Assembly (NCBI GenBank): GCA_043798355.1 | Contig: JAZDOT010000024.1 | Coordinates: 1-37,138, forward strand | Direction of reading: 5' to 3' | Length of the DNA: 37,138 nt | Origin: JAZDOT01 sp043798355 | GTDB taxonomy: Bacteria; Patescibacteriota; Gracilibacteria; Peribacterales; Peribacteraceae | Part shown: positions 7,043-13,094 of the stretch, piece by piece | Numbering within the stretch: position 1 is the first letter of the stretch | Layout: every line of letters begins with the position of its first letter | Made by a program: the position numbers and the translations under genes | Notes under the pieces: generated by a model | Database searches by the model: none | What the model saw: the letters and a program-made list of their open reading frames with translations, nothing else | What the model was told of the DNA's origin: nothing

Positions 7043-7799
7043 TTCTCATTGTCACCTCACCGACAAAGCGTTCTCCTCTGATCTGGACGCGGTGATTGAG
7101 CGGGCTTCCCAAGCGGGCGTCTCCACAATCATCACCATTGCTGATTCGATTCAGGAAAGTGAGAAGGCTCTACGGATAACGCAAAAATACGAACACATAT
7201 TTTGTACGATAGGAGTGCATCCGCACCATGCGCACTCGTGGCAGGCATCGGATGCAACAACAGTGCGGGCACTCGTTGGATCATCACGCAAAGTGAGGGG
7301 GATCGGTGAGATCGGACTCGACTATCATTACGATTTCTCTCCGCGCGATATCCAGAAAAAAGTTTTCCGTGAGCAGATGGAGATTGCCGTTCAGTTGAAA
7401 TTACCTGCAGTCATTCATTGCCGGGAGGCGATCGGGGACGTGAAAGCCGTTCTGAAGGATTTTCCAGCCGCCCGCGCTGTCCTGCATTGCTGCTCTGAAC
7501 GATGGGAGGATGTCGCAGCATTGGTGGATGCGGGACATATGCTCTCGTTCACGGGAATTGCGACCTACCCGAATGCTGCGGAGATTCGCCGCACGATCGC
7601 TCTCTGCCCGCTCGCGCAGATGATGGTTGAGACGGACGCTCCGTACCTCGCGCCCGTGCCGCATCGCGGGAAGAGGAATGAGCCGGCGTACGTTCCCGAG
7701 GTTGCGCAGAAGATTGCCGAGATCAAAGGAGTGCCTCTCGAAGAGGTTGATCGTGTGACGACGGAGAATGCAGTGGCGTTCTTCGCGCTCTCCTCATAA
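7035..7799 (+). CDS. tatD: TatD-family metal-dependent DNase
   Basis: A 254-aa TIM-barrel hydrolase of the TatD family (3'-5' exonuclease / deoxyribonuclease, two metal ions, cytoplasm). Motifs include HCH at 5-7 (MIDSHCHL), GVHPHHAHSW, E in GEIGLDYHYDF, HCRE and ETDAPYLAP near the C-terminus. Length is typical. The ATG at 7035 gives the standard N-terminus, but the promoter-like box points to the duplicated start at 6956, so expression may depend on reinitiation. tRNA-Arg follows 11 bp after the stop. Confidence 0.93.
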   Translation: MIDSHCHLTDKAFSSDLDAVIERASQAGVSTIITIADSIQESEKALRITQKYEHIFCTIGVHPHHAHSWQASDATTVRALVGSSRKVRGIGEIGLDYHYDFSPRDIQKKVFREQMEIAVQLKLPAVIHCREAIGDVKAVLKDFPAARAVLHCCSERWEDVAALVDAGHMLSFTGIATYPNAAEIRRTIALCPLAQMMVETDAPYLAPVPHRGKRNEPAYVPEVAQKIAEIKGVPLEEVDRVTTENAVAFFALSS

Positions 7800-7810
7800 G
7801 ATTGAGGAGT

Positions 7811-7885
7811 GCCCCAGTAGGCTAATGGATAGACCACTGGCCTCCGAAGCCGGTAGCACAGGTTCGAGTCCTGTCTGGGGCACCA
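7811..7885 (+). tRNA. tRNA-Arg(CCG)
   Basis: 75 nt with encoded CCA. Acceptor GCCCCAG/CTGGGGC; anticodon stem CTGGC/GCCGG with loop CTCCGAA (anticodon CCG); T arm ACAGG-TTCGAGT-CCTGT. Confidence 0.95.
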
Positions 7886-7893
7886 TTCGACTC

Positions 7894-7919
7894 GTCACGT
7901 CGGTCGCGACCGACGTGAC
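7894..7919. repeat. 26-bp perfect palindrome after tRNA-Arg
   Basis: GTCACGTCGGTCG and its exact reverse complement lie back to back, 8 bp after the tRNA CCA. It could be a cruciform, a dimeric protein site or a processing/termination hairpin; there is no U-tract. Confidence 0.7.
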
Positions 7920-7979
7920 TCGCTCATGGTCTCCGCGCTGCGCGCTCCGACCACATCGGCAAGCGTTCGATTTTGGGTG

Positions 7980-8450
7980 TCACTCCCTCTCCTCCGGCGC
8001 GATAAAGGTCATCATCCATCCCCACTCGACGCTGCTCGTTTCGAAGCCGAGCCAGCGGCGCTTGAAGGAGGGGAGAGGGATCCGGAAGTGTTTCCCGTTC
8101 CAGGGGTCATGCAGAAGGACTGCGCGGCCGCGTTTTCCCGTTACCAGTGCGTAGTGCCCTTCGTCACTCGACGGCTCGTTGTAGGTCACCATCACGGGCA
8201 TGCGCCTCTGGATCTCCCGGGAAACGTCGCGCCAGGTTGCACGGGTATTCACGCTGCACGCGAATCCCCGCCGCTTCGCGAAGCGGACGATTTCCTTCTT
8301 GCGTGTTCCCGTGTGCCGATTCGTCTTCACTGATCGGGCGATATGTTTCTCCGAGAGGCGTTTTCCATGGAGTGCCATCAACATCCGCACGCATGCCGGT
8401 CCGCAAGTGTAATCTTTGGTTTGCCGAAAGTAGGGGACGCGCAGCACCAT
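7980..8450 (-). CDS. C39-like cysteine peptidase
   Basis: A 156-aa papain-fold protein of the C39-like type. The active site is visible: Q10 (oxyanion) and C16 in RQTKDYTCGPAC, H99 in DEGHYALVTG and D115 in LHDPWNG. Typical C39 domains cleave double-glycine leader peptides, but this one is not fused to an ABC transporter and no signal peptide is visible, so the substrate is open. The frame is open further upstream from a TTG, but I start at ATG 8450 because the domain begins there and a TAAAAT box lies 10 nt upstream. Confidence 0.8.
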   Translation of the reverse strand: MVLRVPYFRQTKDYTCGPACVRMLMALHGKRLSEKHIARSVKTNRHTGTRKKEIVRFAKRRGFACSVNTRATWRDVSREIQRRMPVMVTYNEPSSDEGHYALVTGKRGRAVLLHDPWNGKHFRIPLPSFKRRWLGFETSSVEWGWMMTFIAPEERE

Positions 8451-8535
8451 GGAGACGGGCATTTTACAGTGGAAAACGTATCCGAGAAAGGGCGTTGGAT
8501 GAGTTTGTTTTTGGCTTCTAAAAGCCAAATGTATG

Positions 8536-9354
8536 CTACTCCGGCCGGAGGATCTTCAGGAGTGTTCCCTTGACCATTTCCGTGGCTTTTTCCCCGTCTT
8601 CGATGAAGTCGGGGCCGCAATCGAAGCGAAAGCACGCATGGCGCATGGCGGGCGTGATGACGAGGTTCGCTGCGGCGAGATCCTGCCGGAGTTCCCTTCG
8701 GCCTTCCCGAAGCAGTGACCGGAGTCCGGGGGGACCAACATGTTCTACGACAGGGAAGGAAAATGTAGTGTTAGTTGCAATCACCGTGTCGGGATGGTGG
8801 ATGGTACGGAGTGTTCGGACAGGAACTGCGCCGAAGAGACAGAGATCGACGAAGGTGTGCCGGTCGATGGTGACGGGAGGGAAGAGGATGGGCAGCGCGC
8901 TGGATGCGTTGATGGCGTCGAGTATTCGCGTCTCCGGCGGGAAGACATACGGCTCGACGGATTCGTGGAAGCGTGTAGAGAGTGACGGTGAGAAGAGAAA
9001 GGTCGTCCACGGGATCGGGCTCTGGACGCGACCGGCGACGCACACGAAGGGGATGCGGCAGCCGCCGATGCGGGCATCGTGCAGGAGAGGGGTGAGCAGT
9101 TCGGTAAAGCGCGGCCGCAGGAGGCCTTCCCTGAAGGGGTGCGCACTCCATGAGAAGGCATTCGTGAGTCGGAGGGTTTTGACGATGTCGGTGAGTGCGG
9201 ACAGCGGGATGCCCAATGCGTATGATGCCCCCACGAGGGCGCCTGCACTGCTGCCGGCAATGAAATCGGGGCGCAATCCTTCGCGCTCGAGGATGTTGAG
9301 CACGCCGATGTTTGCAATGCCATTCCCTCCCGAGAGGACGAGGCCCCATGTCAT
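8536..9354 (-). CDS. patatin-like phospholipase (RssA-type)
   Basis: A 272-aa patatin-family serine hydrolase. The glycine-rich oxyanion loop is LSGGNGIANIGVL (7-19), the nucleophile elbow is GSSAG (34-38, S36), and the dyad aspartate is D170 in FVDLCLFGAVPV. The family normally has DGG/DGA at that place, whereas here it is DLC, so activity is uncertain. ATG 9354 fits a TATCAT box exactly 6 nt upstream. It probably acts on membrane lipids; the substrate is unknown. The next gene on the strand, the C39-like peptidase, has its own start 85 bp downstream. Confidence 0.88.
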   Translation of the reverse strand: MTWGLVLSGGNGIANIGVLNILEREGLRPDFIAGSSAGALVGASYALGIPLSALTDIVKTLRLTNAFSWSAHPFREGLLRPRFTELLTPLLHDARIGGCRIPFVCVAGRVQSPIPWTTFLFSPSLSTRFHESVEPYVFPPETRILDAINASSALPILFPPVTIDRHTFVDLCLFGAVPVRTLRTIHHPDTVIATNTTFSFPVVEHVGPPGLRSLLREGRRELRQDLAAANLVITPAMRHACFRFDCGPDFIEDGEKATEMVKGTLLKILRPE

Positions 9355-9369
9355 GCGGTGATGATAGCA
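9355..9369 (-). promoter_or_regulatory. extended -10 giving leaderless patatin mRNA
   Basis: TGC-TATCAT (9369-9361) followed by 6 nt and ATG. Confidence 0.65.
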
Positions 9370-9450
9370 GTGATACGAGGTGACCCATGACCATTTCTAC
9401 AGTTGAAACCTTGCATGGAGTATCCGATCTCCGTAGGATTTCTCCCGCGT

Positions 9451-9526
9451 GCGGATGTAGCTCAGTTGGTAGAGCGTCGCCTTGCCAAGGCGAAGGTCGC
9501 GGGTTCGAACCCCGTCATCCGCTCCA
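9451..9526 (+). tRNA. tRNA-Gly(GCC)
   Basis: 76 nt with CCA. Acceptor GCGGATG/CATCCGC; anticodon stem TCGCC/GGCGA with loop TTGCCAA (GCC); T arm GCGGG-TTCGAAC-CCCGT. Confidence 0.96.
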
Positions 9527-9546
9527 AAATTCGCTCAGCGAATTTT
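9526..9546. terminator. hairpin between the two tRNA-Gly genes
   Basis: AAAATTCGCT-c-AGCGAATTTT is a 10-bp inverted repeat beginning at the last base of tRNA-Gly(GCC) and ending in TTTT. It looks like a bidirectional terminator. Confidence 0.55.
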
Positions 9547-9586
9547 GCCCTGAGCGAAGTTCGCCGCATCCTCAGTTCTTCTCTCC

Positions 9587-9660
9587 GCGGGATTAGTACA
9601 GTGGTAGTATGCAAGCTTCCCAAGCTTGAGACGCGGGTCCGATTCCCGTATCCCGCTCCA
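9587..9660 (+). tRNA. tRNA-Gly(CCC)
   Basis: 74 nt with CCA. Acceptor GCGGGAT/ATCCCGC; anticodon stem CAAGC/GCTTG with loop TTCCCAA (CCC); T arm GCGGG-TCCGATT-CCCGT. An accessory island begins directly after its CCA. Confidence 0.95.
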
Positions 9661-9970
9661 AACGGCACTTGCCCGGCAACTCGACAACCACCCGCAAGTG
9701 GATTGGTGGCTCAGAAACGTGGTGCATAACCCGGATGGTTTCCGTATCCAAGGGTTCCGCCGTCATGCTTTCTATCCGGACTTCATCGTGCGAACCAAGG
9801 AGAAGAGATGGTGGATTCTGGAGTACAAAGGCGAGCAGCTGGTCGGGTCCACAGATTCGGATTACAAGGAAGCGGTCGGACGGATATTTGTTGACACATA
9901 CGGAAAGAGCTATCACTTTCACATGGTCACGGGACCGACTATGAAGACCGTGCTTGAGAAAATACGATGA
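9659..9970 (+). pseudogene. C-terminal remnant of a restriction-type helicase/nuclease
   Basis: About 100 codons open directly from the 3' end of tRNA-Gly(CCC), with no own start. The peptide (ARQLDNHPQVDWWLRNVV ... HAFYPDFIVRTKEKRWWIL ... EYKGEQL) resembles the extreme C-terminus of type III restriction/DEAD-helicase subunits and contains a PD-(D/E)XK-like pattern (PDF ... EYK). The helicase part is missing. The junction exactly at the tRNA end suggests integration or deletion at that site. It ends 6 bp before the avd start. Confidence 0.65.
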
Positions 9971-9976
9971 GACAAT

Positions 9977-10372
9977 ATGGACGACCTCGACATCCCCATC
10001 CTCCGCAGGGCTTACGAACTCTACAAGACCTTCCACGGTCTTCGCAGCGTCGTATCGAAAGCGGATCGCTACACGCTCTGGCAGCGGGCGGAGAACCTGA
10101 TCCTCGACAGTATCGAAGGCATCTTCCTCGCCAGCCAGCTCTCCAAGACCGAGAAGCTCCCGCACCTTGAGCGGGTGAGCGCGAAGCTCAACATGCTGCG
10201 AATCTTCCTGCGCCTTACTAAGGATATAAAGCTGCTGGATCTCAAAAAGTGTCTGCTCTTGCAGGAAATTGTCGATGAGATCGGCAGGATGCTCGGAGGA
10301 TGGATAAAGTCGGTAAAGGAACAACAAACTCTCCCTCCATTCGGCTCGTTGCGAGAGAGAGAAAGTAGTTGA
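9977..10372 (+). CDS. avd: Avd-like four-helix bundle accessory protein of the DGR
   Basis: A 131-aa all-helical protein of the Avd/S23-like four-helix bundle family. Avd is a pentameric, positively charged partner of DGR reverse transcriptase that is needed for cDNA synthesis. Family-typical stretches are YTLWQRAENLILDSIEGIF (about 32-50), LNMLRIFLRLTKDIKLL and EIGRMLGGWIKS near 100-112. The tail after 115 is low in structure. A TACGAT box 8 nt before the ATG could serve as its promoter. It is on the same strand as the reverse transcriptase 1.4 kb away and ends 12 bp before the template repeat, which lies on the opposite strand. Confidence 0.85.
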   Translation: MDDLDIPILRRAYELYKTFHGLRSVVSKADRYTLWQRAENLILDSIEGIFLASQLSKTEKLPHLERVSAKLNMLRIFLRLTKDIKLLDLKKCLLLQEIVDEIGRMLGGWIKSVKEQQTLPPFGSLRERESS

Positions 10373-10384
10373 GGCGGTGAGAAG

Positions 10385-10501
10385 GAACTGCCGGGCGGCG
10401 GACAACCACACGTTGTCGTTGGGATTGTCATCCCAGTTGTTGTTGACGTTCACGCGACCATTGTTGACCGTGAGTTCGGCGTGGTTGTCATTGGGGAGCG
10501 C
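10385..10501 (-). repeat. DGR template repeat (TR)
   Basis: Read on the minus strand this stretch is rich in AAC/AAT codons (translation NNGRVNVNNNWDDNPNDNVW) and aligns over about 38 codons with the C-terminal end of the gene at 10909-11598. By hand, about 25 of 28 aligned TR adenines in codons 1-30 are changed in the other copy, while conserved codons (GCG CTC, GTC, GGT CGC GTG, TGG GAT) match. This adenine-targeted pattern is the DGR hallmark. The last nine codons differ at non-adenine bases too. Confidence 0.85.
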
Positions 10502-10836
10502 TGTATTACTCATTCCCGTCTGAGGGCACCGGAAGTCGAGGTTTACTGCCTTGCGGCCTATGTCCTCTTCCTCCTGTATTTCATTCGGGAGCAACCCCAC
10601 ATCTGATGCGGAGTACCTCCGCTGAGATTGAGCAAGAAGTTCCTTCGTCTTAAGCCCACTCGCTATCGTGTTCCGTAGAGACGCGATACTCCGGTGAGTT
10701 TCCACCTACGCTCATCGCTTCGGTGGTTGCCCGACTTCGCCAAGGCTACGCCGGGTAAACAGAGACGAGATGCGTCGCGAGACGGAACCATGATCCCGGC
10801 TGCAAGAGCGAAGCACGGATGGAGTATATCAAAAAT
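10502..10836. other. non-coding region between TR and target gene
   Basis: I see no supported gene here. A minus-strand frame is open across it into the TR but has no family signature. It may form the 5' flank of the TR RNA. Around 10727-10756 there is a REP-like stretch, CCCGACTTCGCC ... GGCTACGCCGGG. Confidence 0.5.
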
Positions 10837-10869
10837 GAACCCCCGCGAAAAAAATCGTCGCGGAGGTTC
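10837..10869. promoter_or_regulatory. hairpin just downstream of the variable repeat
   Basis: GAACCCCCGCGA (10837-10848) and TCGCGGAGGTTC (10858-10869) form a 12-bp stem with one mismatch and a T-rich loop when read on the minus strand. It lies 40 bp after the target stop codon. DGR target sites often carry such a hairpin/cruciform beside VR that aids homing; it could also terminate the target mRNA. Confidence 0.6.
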
Positions 10870-10908
10870 AAGGTGTCAAGAAGGCGCAAGCCCTCAAGAC
10901 GCCAAGGT

Positions 10909-11598
10909 TCAGGACTGCCGAGCAGCCCCGAGGAAAACGTCGGCGTAACGGCCGCCATCCCAGCCGGCGACGCGCACGCGACCAGCGCCGACGTGGAGGG
11001 CGGCGCGGCGACCGCGCGGGAGCGCTTCGGCGCAAGCGCAGAAGTTCCCGCGCAGGAGGTCCTGCCCTGTGACGCCGAGGTGCACGGCCAGCGCGACCGC
11101 GCCGACCGGCGTCGGGAGCTCTTTGAGCGCAGCGTATTGCTGCGCCAAGAACTCGACGTGCTCGTCGGGCGTCATACGGTTGCTCTCCGGGACGGGGATG
11201 CGCGTGAGGTAGTAGCCAGCGGGCGCCTTCCAGGCTCCCCGCTCGCTGGAAAGGTAATTGACGACCTTCCCGGTCGTTACCAACTCATCCAGCGTCCAGC
11301 CGCCGTACCACACGACGACCTCGCCGTCGGCAGCCTTGGGTACTTCCTTCTCCTTGCAGGTGTTGTGGAATCCCAGAGTGTCGCAGACGGTCTTGGCGTC
11401 GTGGATGCAGGGCAGGGCGAGTGGTGGGGGCATCCCCGCCGCCCAGTAGGTGACGAGCAGTCTGCGCTTCTGCGGAGCATCGATGGGGAGCTGCCATGCG
11501 TCGTAGGGCAGCCCATCTTCCTCCAGCAGTCGCAGCAGCGTGGCAGCGCGGCCAAGGACTTGACTTGGACTCAGTTGGTTCGCAATGGTCTTTGCCAT
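10909..11598 (-). CDS. DGR target protein with C-terminal variable region
   Basis: A 229-aa protein whose last 38 residues (192-229) are the variable repeat. ALPRGRRAALHV and GRVRVAGWDGG align with ALPNDNHAELTV and GRVNVNNNWDD of the TR. The part before it (GYYLTRIPVPESNRMT, then LHLGVTGQDLLRGNFC at about 170-187) has the layout I associate with DGR-diversified proteins of Patescibacteria, whose variable ends adopt a C-type-lectin-like fold. No signal peptide or membrane segment is visible. I start at ATG 11598 because AAGGAGGTG lies 4 nt upstream, a full Shine-Dalgarno rarely seen elsewhere in this window. The ligand is unknown. Confidence 0.85.
   Translation of the reverse strand: MAKTIANQLSPSQVLGRAATLLRLLEEDGLPYDAWQLPIDAPQKRRLLVTYWAAGMPPPLALPCIHDAKTVCDTLGFHNTCKEKEVPKAADGEVVVWYGGWTLDELVTTGKVVNYLSSERGAWKAPAGYYLTRIPVPESNRMTPDEHVEFLAQQYAALKELPTPVGAVALAVHLGVTGQDLLRGNFCACAEALPRGRRAALHVGAGRVRVAGWDGGRYADVFLGAARQS
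10913..11025 (-). repeat. DGR variable repeat (VR)
   Basis: The 3' end of the target gene, aligned to the TR at 10385-10501. It is one codon shorter than the TR: an AAC is missing between GTC and TGG. Changed positions cluster on TR adenines in the 5' three quarters; the 3' quarter differs at other bases too. Confidence 0.82.
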
Positions 11599-11625
11599 CG
11601 CACACCTCCTTTGCAAAAGGCTTTA

Positions 11626-11640
11626 CCGCTTTGTAAGCGG
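11626..11640. promoter_or_regulatory. short hairpin upstream of the DGR target gene
   Basis: CCGCTT-tgt-AAGCGG is a perfect 6-bp stem 28 bp before the target ATG. It could act as an operator or an mRNA leader hairpin. Confidence 0.4.
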
Positions 11641-11652
11641 GCTCGCTCGGAA

Positions 11653-11701
11653 ATGAGACAAGCAGCCTATGCCCCAAGGGGACGCAGGATGCTTGTCTCA
11701 T
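11653..11701. promoter_or_regulatory. 49-nt long hairpin between target gene and reverse transcriptase
   Basis: Perfect 11-bp arms ATGAGACAAGC (11653-11663) and GCTTGTCTCAT (11691-11701) enclose further pairing: CCT/AGG and CCCC-aa-GGGG. The structure lies just before the RT promoter. It may be a cruciform, a terminator for divergent transcripts or a structured RNA of the DGR. Confidence 0.6.
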
Positions 11702-11709
11702 CCAAAACC

Positions 11710-11743
11710 TTGACGATGCTTTGAATGAGCATCTTAGTATAAT
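11710..11743 (+). promoter_or_regulatory. candidate reverse transcriptase promoter with operator-like repeat
   Basis: TTGACG (11710-11715) and a consensus TATAAT (11738-11743) are separated by 22 bp, which is too long for normal sigma70 use. The spacer contains the inverted repeat GATGCT-ttgaatg-AGCATC (11715-11733), as would fit control by a bound protein. TATAAT may work alone. Confidence 0.45.
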
Positions 11744-11810
11744 TTATAACCAAACATTGTATCTGTCAACGCGAAGCAATAAGCGCAAAGCAGGCCGCTA
11801 CAATGCCAAA

Positions 11811-12860
11811 ATGCAGGTACATCGGAATCTCTGCGAGAGGATCATCTCCACGGAGAATCTCTTCGCGGCGTGGGAGGAGTTCCGCAAAGGCAGGCAGGGG
11901 CGAAAGGATGTACAGGATTTCGAGCGGAATCTGGAGCAGAACCTCTTTCGATTGCACCGGGAGCTTGTGGCTGGAACCTATCGGCATCAACCGTATAGCG
12001 CCTTCACGATCTGCGACCCCAAGCAGCGCCGCATCCACAAAGCGACCGTCCGGGACCGCATCCTCCATCACGCGGTATTCACGGTACTCAACCCCATTTT
12101 CGAGCCTACGTTCATCGCGCATTCCTTCTCCTGCCGGAAGGGCAAAGGGACCCATCGGGCGGTTGATGCGCTAGATCGGATGCTCAGGAGCGTCAGCCGC
12201 AATGCCACCCGTCACTGCTTCGTGCTCAAGTGCGACATTCATCAGTTCTTCGCCTCCGTCGATCACTCTGCCCTCCTCGACATTCTCAGCAAGCGCGTGA
12301 GGGACGACAAGACGCTGGGGCTTCTCAGGGAGATCATCGAGAGCTTCACGACGAATGACCCAACAATCTTCCAACGAAAGGGCATCCCCATCGGGAACCT
12401 CACTTCACAGCTCTTCGCGAATATCTACTTGAACGAGTTTGATCAGTTCATCAAGCACACGCTCCATATCAAACATTTCGTCCGATACACGGACGATTTC
12501 GTGGTTGTCGCTGGCACACAAGAGGAGCTACAAACAACGCTCGCATCCATCGGCTCATTCCTCAAGGAACGGCTCCATCTTGATCTTCACCCGCACAAGG
12601 TGACGATCCGAAAATACCGCCAAGGCATCGACTTCCTCGGCTATGTGCTCCTGCCGCACCATCGAGTCCTGCGCACGAAGACAAAACAACGGATGCTACG
12701 GAAGCTCACCAAGCGCATCGAGAATTGCAAAGCAGGACAGCTCCCACCCGAGAGCGTCGAGCAGTCGCTCCAGTCCTACCTCGGGGTCCTCTCGCACGCG
12801 AACTGCTATCGACTGAGCCAGGACCTTCAGAATCAGTGCTGGTTCCTACTGGTGGACTAA
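11811..12860 (+). CDS. DGR-type reverse transcriptase
   Basis: A 349-aa reverse transcriptase that copies TR RNA into adenine-mutagenised cDNA. The catalytic palm is complete: D142 in LKCDIHQFFASVD and YTDD at 226-229 in VRYTDDF. IPIGNLTSQLFANIYLN (192-208) is diagnostic: DGR enzymes have GNLTSQ where group II intron and retron enzymes have a QG...SP motif. The region RDRILHHAVFTVLNPIFEP is also typical. There is no maturase or endonuclease domain. The frame is open from a TTG at 11721, but ATG 11811 gives the normal family N-terminus. The 234 bp after the stop hold no supported gene. Confidence 0.93.
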   Translation: MQVHRNLCERIISTENLFAAWEEFRKGRQGRKDVQDFERNLEQNLFRLHRELVAGTYRHQPYSAFTICDPKQRRIHKATVRDRILHHAVFTVLNPIFEPTFIAHSFSCRKGKGTHRAVDALDRMLRSVSRNATRHCFVLKCDIHQFFASVDHSALLDILSKRVRDDKTLGLLREIIESFTTNDPTIFQRKGIPIGNLTSQLFANIYLNEFDQFIKHTLHIKHFVRYTDDFVVVAGTQEELQTTLASIGSFLKERLHLDLHPHKVTIRKYRQGIDFLGYVLLPHHRVLRTKTKQRMLRKLTKRIENCKAGQLPPESVEQSLQSYLGVLSHANCYRLSQDLQNQCWFLLVD

Positions 12861-13094
12861 GCGGCGTGACATCCTGCGAATAGGTATTGGGAATGACAGT
12901 ACGCCTACTATTGACACTTCATGTATTGAGCATCATCGACACGATATTTTTCTCATATCCCTGCGCTTGTGTGAGGGTGTGGCGACAGTGACGACATTTC
13001 TCAGTACTTCTCCTACGCCGGTAGCATCCCTGCCAGAATGAGCTTGCTTCGGTCGAGCCGGTTGCGAATACTGTCGAGGTAAGAGCTCCATTCT

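Noticed and set aside
9593..10705. A long minus-strand open frame of 370 codons across the TR, avd and tRNA-Gly
   Set aside because: Most of it is antisense to avd, the helicase remnant and a tRNA gene, and only the TR part has meaning. I do not think it is a protein gene.
12861..13094. Short frames after the reverse transcriptase (e.g. a minus-strand peptide with EEWSSYLDSIRNRLDRSK)
   Set aside because: It looks almost protein-like, but it has no start, overlaps the methyltransferase end and matches no family I know. I leave the 234 bp as unassigned.
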